Of a stretch of DNA of 64,000 nucleotides, positions 26,260-38,350 are shown one piece after another. Where the stretch lies: NCBI GenBank assembly GCA_039621445.1, contig CP154956.1:39706553-39770552 (forward strand). The letters are read 5' to 3'. The translations under genes and the position numbers were made by a program. Source of the stretch: Euglena gracilis (taxonomy: Eukaryota; Euglenida; Euglenophyceae; Euglenales). Below the pieces are notes generated by a model. That model ran no database searches and was not told where the DNA came from. It worked only from the letters and a program-made list of their open reading frames with translations. How positions within the stretch are numbered: the first letter of the stretch is position 1; every line of letters begins with the position of its first letter.

Positions 26260-27777
26260 CTTTTTTGATATAGAACTGACCCACCCAATTTTGCACCCCA
26301 TTTGTGGCTAATTGAACCTGCTGGATGGATCCTCCGTTTTCTCCACTTGTCTCCAATGTGTTCCCCAAAATGGACCTGAAGAAGACTGGTTGGGGAGAAA
26401 AACTATGGATAGCCAACAACAACCACTGAACTTGCAAAAAAAATGGCCATCCTTGCAGGACTTTCACCCATTGACTACACCTGAGAAATGAACAACACAA
26501 AACAACAAGACAATGTTCAAAATTTATGTAAACACTTGTCAAAACCTCCTTGATTTGTCAACACCTCAATCTCAATACACCATCTCAATATTCAATATGT
26601 GTGAAGAAGAATTTGCACAAAAAGAGGAGGAAGGCAACAGTACAAAAAAGTGGTGGGGGACGCCGGGAACCCCCACCCATTTGTTTAAAGTGGCGTGTTA
26701 GGGCCGCCGGGTTCACGACAGAAACGGTATTCCTAACCTCCTGACCTTCGGTCAAAAGATTCTCCCAAGACCAATCTCCAACCACTTTTCTGCAAGGTTA
26801 CGCTACTTAAAATCCAGTAGGCTGGTCGGTGGATTCAGTTCGTGCCACCCTTGTTCTTCTCCATCCAGGGCAGAAAAATATTTTGCTAAATTCCAAATTG
26901 CGAGCGTACCTCTGGTTGTGTCGATGGTTGCTGTATAACAGGGTTGTGTACATGGGGGAACGGGAAAGGAGTGCTATGTCTGGTGCCTTCCACCACAATT
27001 TGGGTTGGTGCACATCATTGAGTGATTGCGAATGGCGACGAAGCAGTTGTTTTAGGTTATCAGGGAAGGAAGTGGAAGAAGGGGGGACGTGACATGTGTG
27101 GGAGTGCATGAATAGTAGAAGCCTTCAAGCTGTATTTGGCTCGGTATCAGCTTCAGCTGCTGCTGCGGGGCCAGAAGTCAATAGACAGTGTAGTGTTTGC
27201 CCTCTTTCACTCCATAGCATATAGGTCATGGGTGGTCGTGATGGCTCCGCCATGGCTCCCCATGCCAGCTGGTGGGCCACTTCTCTTGCCACCGTGGGAC
27301 TCAAGGTTTGCCATATTGTGGCCGGCTAGGAGGATTTTCTGGAGGGGGTCTGTGCCGTGCCGAGGGGGTCCGACTGGGGGGGAGGTCCTGTGCCGACCCA
27401 TACAAAAAAGTGAAGACCAAAATAACGAGGCCTCACGCCAAAATCAGGATTTATCCATCCAACAAAAGCCTCATGGACAGGTGCACACTACAGGGGGTAG
27501 TTTAAAGGCGCCGGGTACTTAATACGTAGGGATTAAAGGCGCTCGGATTAAATTCGGTCTGGGTGCCAAACCTCGGCGGATTAAATTCGGTCCGGCCGAG
27601 GAAGGCTGATAAATGTCCAGGACCGGACGTTTTTTTGTAATCCTTTTCAGTCGAACGAACGGGCAATATTTGTTCCCCACCAGGAGGGGGAAAACAGTTT
27701 TGCACCCCCAAAACAAAAGGACGGATGTCCGGATTTTGACCAAACCCGACCCCTCACAAATTCCTTTCAAGACACCC
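26260..27777. other. Stretch without a supportable gene
   Basis: Open frames of 85-130 codons occur on both strands (for example 26807-27109 minus and 27136-27522 plus), but I recognise no domain and no splice-bounded exon. A 27-bp phrase 'ggattaaattcggt' repeats near 27550-27595. This may include a degraded gene; I cannot decide. Confidence 0.4.
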
Positions 27778-28304
27778 CTTGGGGGTGGTGCGGGTCACGG
27801 GGGGGTCACGGGCGGGGTCACGGGGGGGGGGGGTCACGGGGGAAGTATGCCACTTTTGGAGGCGGTCGGGAGGCAGCATCCATGTTGTTGCATCCCATCA
27901 CGAGAAGGGCAGCACGCATCCTAAAATCGGTGATTTTGGGGTCCAAAAAAGTAATCATTTTTGGCCATTTTGGGGCCATTTTTGAACAAAAAAAATTTGG
28001 TTTGAAAGTGGTCATTTTGGGGTGATTTTTATTGGTCATTTTTTCATTTTTTTGATAAAGAATTTTGTCAGGATTTTCTTGACTGTTACATTTTTTGGGA
28101 TGCATTTTGGCCCATTTTTGATAAAAATGGGCCAAATTGGCTATTTTTGAAGGGGGAGAAAAAGCAAAGCTGGCAAAAAGCGTGTTTTTGCTTTAAAAAA
28201 AACTGTGTTTTATTTTCAAAAAAACACACCATAAAAACGGGTTTTTTTTGAAAAGTGGATTTTTCTTTGAAACCGTGTCTGGGGGCTCCGGTTTCATGCC
28301 CGAA

Positions 28305-28385
28305 CCGGCGTCTGGGACGCCGGTTCGGGCGGGAAATTTCTGCGCCGAACCGGCGTCCCAGACGCCGGTTCGGGCGTGAAACCAG
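28305..28385. repeat. Double palindrome of the CCGGCGT family
   Basis: Two ~26-bp palindromes (gaaccggcgtc ... gacgccggttc) are separated by a self-complementary spacer reading ggaaatttc(tgcgcc). The same two-palindrome layout with the aaatttctgcgccgaacc spacer recurs at 49.5 kb and 63.3 kb. Confidence 0.85.
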
Positions 28386-29086
28386 CGTCTGGGGGACCCA
28401 AAATAAAAAGTGCCAAAAAGTGTCCAAAAGGGTTTGTAGACAGGTGGCATTCATATTTTAGCAGTTTTTGGGTGGTCTTGGGCCAAAAATTGGGGTTTTT
28501 TGAGCAACAATTTCCTTTTGGCCAATTTTGGAGAATTTCTGAAACAGAATACCACGCAGCATGACATAAATCTAAGGCCATCTGCAGAAAGCCCTTGAGA
28601 AGAGCTTTCGATCGATGGGCAACATGGCAGCTGAAAAGTGGAATTTCAGATATGCAAATGGGGTCCGAAAAATGCAGAAAAATGCGATCGCTGATTTTGA
28701 GGGCGCTTTGCAATCTGGCTGAGTTCTGTGGGTACCAAGCGAAAGGTGTTGGCGAGACCTTTCGTTTGATATGCAATATGCAACCTGAGGAGTGGGATTT
28801 GACAAATTAGGATGTCAAATTTTGGAATACACGATCCTTGAAAATAAGCGCTGCGTGCATTATGGCCGAATCCTGTGGCCATCTGTCGAAAGCCCTTTAA
28901 AAGAGCTTTCGATTAATGGGTAACATGCCTTCATAAATATGAAATCTGCCATTTTTGACCGGCCGGCCATTTGGGCCAAAACCGCCCAAAACTGCCCCAA
29001 ACATGGGTATTTTGGGCGAAATTGGCCGTGATTCCCTAGCCGCCGGTTCAGGCATGAAACCGGAGCCCCCTAGCCACGGTTTCAAA

Positions 29087-29208
29087 AACTGTGTCCCAGA
29101 CGCCGGTTCGGGCGGGAAACCTGTGCCTGGGACGCCGGTTCGGGCTACCGCCCGAACCGGCGTCCCAGGCACAGGTTTCCCGCCCGAACCGGCGTCTGGG
29201 ACACAGTT
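29087..29208. repeat. Perfect 59-bp-arm hairpin, CCGGCGT family
   Basis: The arms 29087-29145 and 29150-29208 are exact reverse complements around a 4-base loop (tacc). Each arm contains two tandem copies of the gacgccggttcgggc unit. An unrelated subfamily member at 47455-47575 has arms of the same length. Confidence 0.92.
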
Positions 29209-30575
29209 CTCGATATAGAAAACACATTATTTGCCCCCCCCACACCTCTCGGCGTGGGTTTTGCAACCGAGGTTCCTTCATTGCCAGCCAACGTTTGAGA
29301 AACAAGAGGCAAAGCAAATCAAGAACTCCCATTTTTGAAGACCACTCAGTCTGACAGACTTGGATGAAGCGGAAACAAGGCGCAACAGCTACTCAACTTC
29401 ACCATCACTGAGGTGAGACTGTGTTTTTCCCCAAAAAATTTTCCCAAACCCTCGTTGGCGTTTTTTTTAAAAAAACACAAAAAAAACAAAAAAAACGTTT
29501 TTTTTGTTTCCTTTGTTTTTTTTTTGATTGCCATCTTTGAAAAAAGTAGGCAAAAAAATCTGTTTTGGTTGCAGAAATGCACCAATTTTTGGCACTTTTT
29601 TTTTAAAGGGGACAGGATTTTTTGGCTATTTTTGGGTGTGGAGGTGCGTTTGGTCGTTGGGTGCCAAAAAGGGGTTTGGTTGTCCAAATGGAAGGTGGGG
29701 TGAGGACAATTATTTTATGTTTTGGGGGAGGTTTCTTCCACAAAAATTTCATGTTTCCCCTCCCCCCTTTTTGCCATGAAATTCTTTCCTGCTTGCGCAA
29801 TCTCCCCCTTTTGCCAATGTTTTGGGTCAAATTCATATGGCAAAGAAGCGCCATTGTTTGGGTTGAAAAATTTTCCCCCAAATCTTGGCATTTATCTCCA
29901 TTTTTAGACCATGTCAAAGCAAACTTTCAATGGTTTGAACCAGAAAATTGATGAAAAGCAACCAAAAACGCCACCTAGACATCACAAAGCAGGCTGAAAT
30001 GATGAATGAAAAGAAAGGCTGAAGTTGATGCATTGTATGAAAACCGAAGGCTCGATTCTCGGGTCACGGGCGGGTCACGGGGGGGGGGGGTCACGGGGGG
30101 GGGCACGGGGGTAGCACCCCCCTTTACCACTTGATACGTCCCACTGAATGGAACGTTTAATGGAAAAAAAAACATCTTTTTTGCAACAAGCCGTAGTTCC
30201 AGATGAAGGCCCTTTGAGGGGAACGGACCATGCATATGCCACTCATGCAGAAAATGGGCATCTGAAAGAGAGAAAAATACAAATACATATGGCCTGAAAC
30301 TCACGAGGGACATTTGCGTCTCAGCCCCCACAAATATAAAAATTGTGTCGCGTGCCAAGCAAGTTCAAGGGGGGAGATTTTGAATTGACCCATATATTCA
30401 ACACCCATTCCACCGGCACCCATGGTGAGTGCGGCCTTAGACCTTTTCAAAATGCCATTGGTAAAGTATGAGGGGGAGAATTACAATACCATGGCGGTGT
30501 GTGTTGACCGGCACTCCAGTGGATCGTGGCCATACCTTTTTTAGAAAAAGGATATTAACGGGTGCAATTGGCAAA

Positions 30576-31028
30576 GGAGGCTAGGCGCGCCGCTCGGGGG
30601 GGCCCGGGCCCCCCCCCCCTCCCCCCCCCCCCGCGCGGCCCCTGCGCGGCCGCCCGCGCGGCCCCTCACCCCCCCCCTGGACCCCCCCCTCCCCCCCTGT
30701 GCCTAGCAAAGCCAAGAAAAAAAATTTTGGTGAAAAAATCGCGATTTTTTTGAGGCCCAAAAAATGACCAAAAATGACCATTTTCGGACACAAAATGGCT
30801 AATTTGGGGGCCGCGCGCTCTGCGCGCGGCCAAAAAAGCACTTTTTTTGTCAAAAATGGCCCAAAAATGGCAAAAAATGACCACTTTTTGGACCCGAAAA
30901 TCACCGATTTTAGGATGCGTTCCGCCCGCGCGGCCGGACCCCCCCCCCCCCTCCCCCCCGCGCGGCCGCCCGCGCGGCCGCTCGCCCCCCCCAGCCCCCC
31001 CCCCCTCCCCCCCCTGTGCCTAGCCTCC
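30576..31028. mobile_element. 453-bp GGAGGCTAGGC-ended element, 3-bp duplication AAA
   Basis: The ends are GGAGGCTAGGC and GCCTAGCCTCC; AAA flanks at 30573-30575 and 31029-31031. Removing the element and one AAA gives a continuous frame across the integrase (Q-L-A-K joined to A-M-L-K, leading into the GIPS-II motif). The interior has long C/G runs with cgcgcggcc words at both ends and an A/T core of 'aaaaatgaccaaaaatgg' phrases. It is non-coding. Confidence 0.82.
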
Positions 31029-31625
31029 AAAGGCAATGCTCAAACATTGGAGGCTTTTTGGGATTCCTTCTATCATTTCTAGTGACCAAGGGAGTCATTT
31101 TGTGAACACATGGTGGCAAACCATGTGCTCGGTTTTGGGAATTCGGCAAGCATTTTCTCAAGCCTACCACCACCAAGCCAATGGGCAGGTGGAAGGGGCG
31201 GGTCAACAAGTTATGGAGATTTTGAGGAAACTCTTTGTGGATGGAAAAATGAATTGGGTTGAGGCTCTGCCCCAAACTTTGGATAGTATTCATGATGTGA
31301 AGGGGGAGAGTGGTTTTAGCCCATACCAAATTATGACTGGTAGGGACCGTCCCCTTGGGGGGATGCCTTATCAAGCTTCCAAAGAATGTGAGGATGCCTA
31401 ACAATTTTTTCATCAAATGAAGTTAATCGATGAAACGGTGGCAAAGGTTTTAAACCACACCCATGAGGTCCAAGCTAAAAGAATTAACCAAGGTCGAAGA
31501 GAAATGGAACCATTTAAAATTGGAACCCATGTGTGGTACAAACGACCTGAGGGTTCGGGTGAAAAACTAATCTCGAGGTGGATTGGTCCCGGTATTGTCA
31601 AAGCTCGGGAGGGAGAGAGGAGCTA

Positions 31626-31795
31626 CCCCCCCCCCATATTGTCCCCCCCCCATATTGTCCCTCGGCCCGGCCGACGGGGGTTTTTTTTGGCTCGGCCAAT
31701 GAAATTCCTTTGGTACCCCCATATTGTCCCCCCCCCATATTGTCCATTTGGGGTCCCAGTGGGAAGGTGGTTGGGACAATAAGGGGGGGGGGGGG
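31626..31795. mobile_element. 170-bp poly-C/G element with TA duplication inside integrase
   Basis: The left end is a C run followed by catattgtccc, repeated twice. The right end is gggacaata followed by a G run. TA flanks at 31624-31625 and 31796-31797. Excision with one TA restores an uninterrupted integrase frame (Ser-Tyr-Val-Val at the joint). The interior (cggccgacggggg, ggctcggccaatgaaattcc, tttggtaccccc) is repeated in inverted orientation inside the element at 60855-61032. Confidence 0.88.
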
Positions 31796-31977
31796 TATGT
31801 TGTGGAAACCAAACCGGATGTGCAAATTAAGGCACACCGAAGTTTTCTCAAGGAGTTTAGGGAACCACCGGTTTCAAGACTGGGCAAATTTCACGATTTT
31901 TTATTTTTTCAGAAAATTTCAAAATTTTCAATATTTTCAATATTTTCATTGAAAAAATGGGAGAATCCTAATAGGAA

Positions 31978-34480
31978 ATGCCCAAGCGGCCTATTCATAC
32001 TTATGGGAACGATTTCGATGTTCTCACAAGGGACAAGCAATTGAAGGCGCTGACTGTAAGATGCAAGCACTGCCCCTGGGAAAGTGTCTTCAATATTACA
32101 AGAATGAAGGAGCACTTGGCATCAAAACACGCAGAGGATGGTCCCAAGACAAAAAAACAATGCACGTTGTTTGCATACGCCGACCGATCATTTGGCCCCT
32201 CCCAGCAGGAGCGAACAACCAGCCTTCTGGCGATGCTGCAAGTGCACTATGGGCTGTCATTCTCTGCCGTGACCAGTATGGAAATGCAGAATCTTCTGAA
32301 GTATTTGCGGCCAGAGGTTCACGTGCCGTCCCGAAGGACATTGCAAAGACGAGTGGACGGACAAAGTGTATTCCTTTCTACAACAAGTGGAGAGTGTGTC
32401 TTTGATGATCGATGGGTGGGAGGACCACAACAAGTGTGAGTGCATCACCGTGACTGCCAAGCCACTGAATCCATCCCTGCATCCTGTGCTGATCCGCTTC
32501 CATCGTATGACCACCCGTGCGACAACAGAACAGTTGCATGAATGTTTGGAGGTTTGCCATTTGTAATCGGCCCATCCAATTTGTCATCTTTGGTCAGGGC
32601 TGTGTACGAGATCTTCTGTCTGCGGGTTGCAAAGTGGTGGCTGCATGTGCTGACAACGCCCGCAACATCCAAGGAGCTGTGAACACGCTCAACAACAGCC
32701 ACAGTTGTATTCCACTCAACTGCTGGGCCCACGCAGCAGAGCTGTTGAGCAGGGACCTGGCCAGCCTGTGGCCAGACTGTTATGAAAAAGCCCACCAGCT
32801 GGAGAGATATTTCCATGACCACCATTACCAAAGGTGTGATGAAGGCCGCATGCAGAATGTGTTCGATTGCTTCACAGGCGGTGCTACATTGAAGAAACGC
32901 AGAGGACTGGGGGCACCATCTTGACACATCCGGGTTCGACCCGATGGAGCAGCCAGCACAACATGTTGAAAAGTGTTCACAAGAACAGAGCCACCATTGA
33001 GAACGTGCTCACCCGTCTCAGAAGGGAGAAGGTCCGTGACCCAGAGTTCATCGCCCTTGCTTGGGTGTGGAGCAACGCAGTATGGGACGACTGGGAACAC
33101 CTGCTTCGGCAAGGGCTTCAAATGGAAGTTTTACTTTTTTTGTTCCAATGCATGAAGCCCTGAATTAGACTGACAGAGCATGTGACCGAGTTCATTGTGT
33201 GGCTCCAAGGAGATGATGCCACGTTGGGGGCTGCGATGCAGCGTTACATCGACTTACGCGGACATCTGGAAGAGGTGCTTGCAGACCTGCCGAGCAGTCT
33301 GCGAAAACATGGTCAGCACAGGCAACCACAGATCACCTTGGGTTTGGGCAGGGTTGGTTGCAATGCTCGTCCAGAAAAGGTTCCCTGGGGAAGTTTGTCT
33401 TTGTAGTCTGCTAGTCCATGGTGCGTCCTGGAAATTGCATTGCCTGGTGTGGTTATGAGGTGTCTTTGTAGTACGTTTCTGTCTGTGGTGTGCATGGCCC
33501 CATCCTTCATCGAGGAACGCGACACGTTCTTCTTTCGGGACTGGAGCTGCCTGGCGTACATCATGGACCCGAACTACAGAGGTGCCCAGTTGGGTCCTCA
33601 TCCAGGCACTTCCACATTGTCATCCCCATTGTCCTGAATTTGCACTTAAAATTTTTTTTGATTTCAGGCAGGGAAGCGGTTTCTGAAGCTGTGTCGTATT
33701 TTTTACTCTTTTTGTTTTGCATTCTTTTTGCCTTGCATGACCTCTGCTGATCTGCTGTTGGGGGAACCTGAGCCTGACGGCTGAGGGACACATTGGCCTT
33801 CTTCCATGCGACGGCCTGGAAGACCGTCATGGGCGACGCCGAAGCGCCCACTGCTGACGACATGTGCGACTATTTGAAGCTGGATGGAGTTTACTCTGTA
33901 CCTCCTGGAATGCAGACCAGGGGCTTTCAGTTAACAGTTGACCCCCTAGCCTCTGCCGTAAAATTTGCCCCCCCCCCCCCCGCCTCACCCGTAAAATTTC
34001 CCCCCCCCCCCCCCAGCCTCAGCCGTAAAGTTAGCAGCCCCCCCCCCCCAGCCTCAGGCGTAAAGTTAGCAGCCCCCCCCCAGCCTCAGCCGTAAAGTTA
34101 ACACCCCCCCCCCAGCCTCAGCCGTAAAGTTAGCACCCCCCCCCCCCCAGCCTCAGCCGTAAAGTTAGCAGCCCCCCCCCCCAGCCTCAGCCGTAAAGTT
34201 AGCAGCCCCCCCCCCAGCCTCAGCCGTAAAGTTAGCAGCCCCCCCCCCAGCCTCAGCCGTAAAGTTAGCAGCCCCCCCCCATCCTCGGCCATAAACCCCC
34301 TGCTGCAGACTGAGGGTTTGTCGGGGTACAAGTGGTGGGGCCTCTACAAGGACACGAACCTCAGTGCATTTGGCGCACTGCTGTGTGGTATACCGGCATC
34401 AGCAGCAGCAGTTGAAAGAGTCTGGTCTGTGGCAGGCCATCAGGTGGGTGATCGTGAATCGTTGGCAGGCCAGTCAAGGT
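31978..34480 (+). pseudogene. hAT transposase with BED zinc finger, frameshifted
   Basis: It starts at an ATG at 31978. A BED-type finger (RCKHCPWESVFNITRMKEHL-ASKH: C-x2-C ... H-x4-H) covers codons ~25-50. DDE-core pieces follow in shifting frames: LMIDGWEDHNK (32.4 kb), VVAACADNARNIQGAVNTL and NCWAHAAELL (32.65-32.75 kb), GSTRWSSQHNML (32.93 kb), FIEERDTFFFRDWSCLAYIMD (33.5 kb), and the C-terminal dimerisation segment WWGLYKDTNLSAFGALL with IPASAAAVERVWS (34.33-34.43 kb). Some breaks could be introns, but several are plain frameshifts or stops, and a C-rich tandem array interrupts the 3' part. It is most likely inactive. Confidence 0.85.
33948..34290. repeat. ~31-bp tandem array, cctcagccgtaaagttagc plus C run
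   Basis: About eleven units of cagcctcagccgtaaagttagca each end in 8-14 C's. The array lies inside the hAT transposase coding region, between the QLTVDPLA segment and the C-terminal dimerisation domain. C-run length varies between units. Confidence 0.9.
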
Positions 34481-35499
34481 GGCTCCTCCTATGCCTTTTT
34501 TGGGGGGGTATTAACCCCTTCTTTTACGGTAAGGTTTGCTTTTGGAGTGCCTGGCAAAAGCGTTGGACATTCTGGTGCAACTGGTTTATATTCACGCCAA
34601 CTCATGATTTTTTTCATTTGCGAGCGGTAACACCCCCTTCATTTACCGTAATGTTTGCCTTTGACGTGCCTGGCAACAACGTTGGAGAACCTGGTGCAAG
34701 AGGTTTTTATTCGCTTTAACTCCAGAGCTCTCCCCCCTGCTTTCCGTTTGTCGTTCTGAAGGTGTTTGTAAACACCTTCCAGTGGGATTTCCACTTTCAC
34801 TGACAGTCGCCCAAAGACATGGTTTCGCATTTCCTTTTCTGCTTTCCCAAAAAGGGGGGGGCGGCCACATGGGTTCTGCATTTTCCATTCCAGTGGTTCT
34901 ACATGTATTTTTTCCCTCAAATACAATACACAAGTCCCAAGCCCTTCTTCAAACCTTAAAGGAAAAGAAAAACTCCTCCTGTGACCGAGAGAAAACACAA
35001 ATCTTCGTTCCGTGCAATAGGGCCGACGAAGGAAATACGTCTTCCATACTGAGGACGAATGAAATTTTTGAAAAAATGCGTGAAATTTTCAACGGCCGGC
35101 CATAAATTTCACGATGGAAAATTTTCACGAGCGAATTGAATGCCCAGTCTTGACCGGTTTTTGGTAAAGGGGTTCCTTTGTATTTTTTTCAGACGGACGG
35201 AAAAAGAGGAGGATGCAATGCCCGATGAATGGGAGGTTGAGAAAATTTTGGCCCACCGTAGGAAGGGGGATACGTGGGAATTTCTCACCAAATGGGTTGG
35301 TTATGAGGATGGGGAAGAAACCTGGGAACCCATTGGAAATTTCATTCATCGGTTTAGTCATGAATTGGTTCGGTATTGCGCACAAAAATTTGAAGGCGAA
35401 TCTCATGGGGGAACTTCAAAAAAGTTTGTGAGCCAATTTCATGGAGGCTCAATTTTGCTTTCCTTTTGGATTTTACTTGACGGTGAGCTCAATTTTTAA

Positions 35500-37390
35500 A
35501 AAAAGAATCTCTGGGAGGTGGAACGGGGCCGATTGCCGTGCAGCAACGGGGGGCCTTGGTTTCACGCTCTTTTGCTCACTTCTATCCTCCATTTTGCATG
35601 TGCGTGCTTTGCTTTGTATGCGGGCACGTACGCACACGCGTCATTTTGTTTTGCACATATGCGCACACATTATTTTGTTTGGTTTATTTGCGTCATTTTA
35701 TATATAATATTTGCTTTTCATGTGCCTGCAAAGCGGAGGAAGAAGAGGGGAGTATGTACAGGATTTAGGATCGCTTAAAAAGGGGTTGGGGTGCTATATC
35801 GACACATATTCGGAGAACTCTAAACCCACACCCACCACAACGACGACTTTACAAACAAAGGACACCCAAAAAATGATCGGAGAAGGATGCGCACAACAAA
35901 GCAGCGGTTGAGTGCAATGGGAGGACAAGTAACGGGAAAACAAGGGGGATTTTTGGGAACTATGGGAGGGGGTCCGAATAGGGGGGGGGGGAGGGGGTCA
36001 ATGGAAATGCACGAGGGGAAGCGGACAAGACCTAAATGGGACAAGAGGTTACACTGGAAGCTCAAGATCAGACCAAAAAAAGAAAAAGTTGGTGCAAAAA
36101 AGAGGGGGGAATGGGATGGGGGAATACGTTGGGAGGGGGATAATGCGTGGGAGGGATGGAGAGGGTAGGGGATGGGAGATTTGAACAAACGTCTGGTAAA
36201 AACGCATTTTTGCAACGGAGTAAAAAGCACATCGTAGGATGCGAAAAAGCATAATAATATAGTCGGTTGAGATACAATTTTCTGGTGACTTCGTCATCAG
36301 AACAATGGTGGGAAGGGGGAACGAACAAAAGGAGTGAGCCAAATGGTGGTTTGGCTGGTTTCAAAAGCTTGGAGGAGAAAAACGAAGTCCAAAAGTATTA
36401 ACATGCGCTTTAAGATGAAGAAAGAAAGTGCTTCTGGAGTCGGGAAACTAAGAAACAGGGGAATCACAAAAGTGGGGAAAGAGACTTTTGAGGAGATGCA
36501 TGTGGCCAGAATGCATGAGAAAGGAGTAGCAAGGCGTGAAGGAGGCAATTTTGCACAAAGCGCGACACCAGGAGGAGTGGTCACGGGGGGGAAGTTAGGA
36601 AATGGGTTTGGCAAAGCTGTGCACTTTCAGTGGAGGCCTTTTCAAGGAGAAGACGGGACAACAGCTCGGGAAAGGGGGAGGATGAGCAGTGGGGGGAAAA
36701 AGGTTTTTGTTTTTCTTTTCTTCCGCTTTTATATATAAATATATAGTTTATTTGCTTTTCTTTTGCTTTCATTGGCCTCTTGTCTCAGGATGAAGCGTGA
36801 AGCTCCGGCACGCCGGACCCCGGCTTTGTAAATATTTGTAAATTTTCACCCACGCACGGACATTGCTTCAAAGGTAAGGAAGGAAAGGGGTTGGGGGTCC
36901 CCTCACCAACTATCATCGTGACCTCCGACGACGCTACATTCGCCGCCTCCATCAACTCTACCAACACCGACGCCAACACCACCACACCGACATCGACAAT
37001 ACCGACCTCTACCAACATCGACACCTCAAGGGAAAGGACGATCGGCGGCGGTACCAAGCAATGCCCGCCTCACCACAACCGCTACCCTTATCACCAACCT
37101 TCGCACCTCACTTATATCCGTACCGCACCTCCTCCTTTCCCCCACACGACCGGGGGGTTGGTACGCCGTGGCGAGGGGGTCCGAATAGGGGGGGGGGGAG
37201 GGGGGTAAATGGCGTGGCGAGGGGGTCGGCGACCAGGGGGGGGGGAGGGGTGTACCATGGTCGCCAACAAAATTTTCGTTCAAAAAATCGCGAAAATCGC
37301 CGGTGGCGTGGCGAGGGGGTCCGGCTAGGGGGGGGGAGGGGGGGGTAAATGGCGTGGCGAGGCCCTCGGAGAGGGGGGGGGGGGGGGGCA
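35500..37390. other. Gene-free stretch with G-run repeats
   Basis: Downstream of the chromodomain is AT-rich sequence and then purine-rich sequence. 'ggcgagggggtccg(a/g)(a/c)taggggggg' repeats at 35965, 37170 and 37310. The same phrase, inverted, forms one end of the 110-bp element at 48661-48770, so this region may contain truncated relatives. The retrotransposon 3' LTR could lie here, but I see no paired copy. Confidence 0.45.
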
Positions 37391-37730
37391 GGGTTTGAAT
37401 ATAAAGCATTTAAAACAGAAACAGTTGCCCTTTCGTTTAAAACACTGATATTTTTCAGGGCATAGTTTTAAACACTTCGCGATTCGCGAAAAAGCAGATT
37501 CCTAATATATTTTCACTCTCCAAGGTGTCAGCATACAATTTTCTGAGTGACTTTCAGCACAAAACATGGTGGTCCAGTGAAGACCCCTGGTGGGGTTCAA
37601 GATACAAGTTCAAGGAGTGTTTCAAGTTACAAGTCAATGCCCTGGTGTTTGGCTGGTTTCAAAAGCTTGCACGTTCAGTGAAGCTGAAGTTCAAGTCAAG
37701 TTCAACTACATCGAGTGCTTCAACAATTAA
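37390..37730. repeat. Dispersed repeat, inverted relative to 59220-59600
   Basis: Shared blocks in reverse order and orientation are ttgaatataa-gcatttaaaacag, ttgccctt, aaacactgatatttttcagggc, aaacacttcgc-attcgcgaaaa, and ttcaagttacaagt. Neither copy is coding. Confidence 0.75.
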
Positions 37731-37859
37731 GTGCTACGTTCACACCCTACGAATGTGCTTCTGCTTTCTGTTTTTGTTCTGTCTTCCCTGCAAATAGCTC
37801 CTTTTTTAACACTTTTTCTCAACCCAGGCACCTGCAGCACTCACCCCCTCCCCCAATTT

Positions 37860-38350
37860 CGTGCCTCATTTTGGGGGACACATTGGCCCAGATGGGGGAC
37901 CATTTTGAGTCCAATTGATGTCCTTGATCTTGATCTTGGCCACAGGTGTGGGGCACATTTTGCAGTTTGCTGCCACATCACTGCCACACAGTTTGGTGCC
38001 CAGGTGGGGGGCAGTTTGGTGCCACAGCTGGTGGCAACGTTTTGAGTTGGCTCCAGTTTTCTGGCACATTTTGGGGACTGGGCCACAAATCTTGGCCACA
38101 GCTGGCACATCTTGGGCACAGCTGTGGGCCACAAATCTTGGCCACAGATGGGGGAAACACTGTGTGTCCAATTTGATTTTGGGGCCAGTTTGGTGCAGCA
38201 GGGGGGGCAACGTTTTCGTGCCACAGGTTGGTCACAGTTGGAGGAAACATTTTCTGTCCAGTTTTTCCGGCACAGCTTGGGCACCCAAGCTGTGGGGCGA
38301 GTTTGGTGCCCCAGCTTGTGGGCCCCATCTCGGGCAAGTTTTGGGACACA
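37860..38350. repeat. Imperfect repeats of gccaca-ttggccac type
   Basis: Short words tgccaca, cttggccacagctg and ttttgg alternate irregularly. They produce long open frames on both strands that I regard as non-coding. The same vocabulary appears at 25.6 kb and 42.4-43.4 kb. Confidence 0.6.

Larger units (their letters stand above)
27781..30121. mobile_element. GGGGG-ended element, copy A (2341 bp), 3-bp duplication CTT
   Basis: The left end is GGGGGTGGTGCGGGTCACGG with further gggtcacg units. The right end has gtcacgggg units ending gtagcaccccc. CTT flanks both sides (27778-27780, 30122-30124). It is homologous to copy B in the opposite orientation, block by block: the terminal 0.5 kb, the 'cagtctgacagacttgg' block (29340), and the 29.6-30.1 kb block. 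It contains two palindrome-family insertions (28.3 and 29.1 kb). No intact open frame with a recognisable domain is visible, so it is probably non-autonomous. Confidence 0.8.
31875..35152 (+). mobile_element. hAT transposon, 3278 bp, perfect 8-bp target duplication
   Basis: The terminal inverted repeats are CAAGACTGGGCA and TGCCCAGTCTTG. The 8-bp duplication ACCGGTTT lies at 31867-31874 and 35153-35160. It carries a broken hAT transposase and a poly-C tandem array. It landed in the Ty3-type remnant just past the integrase C-terminus, separating it from its chromodomain. Eight-base duplications are the hallmark of hAT elements. Confidence 0.92.
30422..35500 (+). pseudogene. Ty3-type retrotransposon integrase plus chromodomain, interrupted by three insertions
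   Basis: Four coding pieces remain. 30422-30575 holds the start of the integrase core (MAVCVDRHSSG, first catalytic Asp region). 31029-31625 holds the rest of the core: GIPSIISSDQGSHF (second Asp), HHQANGQVEGAG (catalytic Glu) and the C-terminal stretch W-YKRPEGSGEK. 31798-31874 continues it (VVETKPDVQIKAH). 35213-35400 is a chromodomain (EWEVEKILAHRR, then WEFLTKWVGYED and TWEP). Chromodomain-tailed integrases are typical of chromoviruses, whose chromodomain steers integration toward certain chromatin. A stop and a frame change precede 30575, so the copy is dead. Reverse transcriptase, RNase H, gag and LTRs are not recognised in the window. Confidence 0.88.

Noticed and set aside
26807-27109. 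100-codon minus-strand frame (DNLKQLLRRHSQSL...)
   Set aside because: Reads like protein in part but has no recognisable family and no neighbouring exons; not enough to call.
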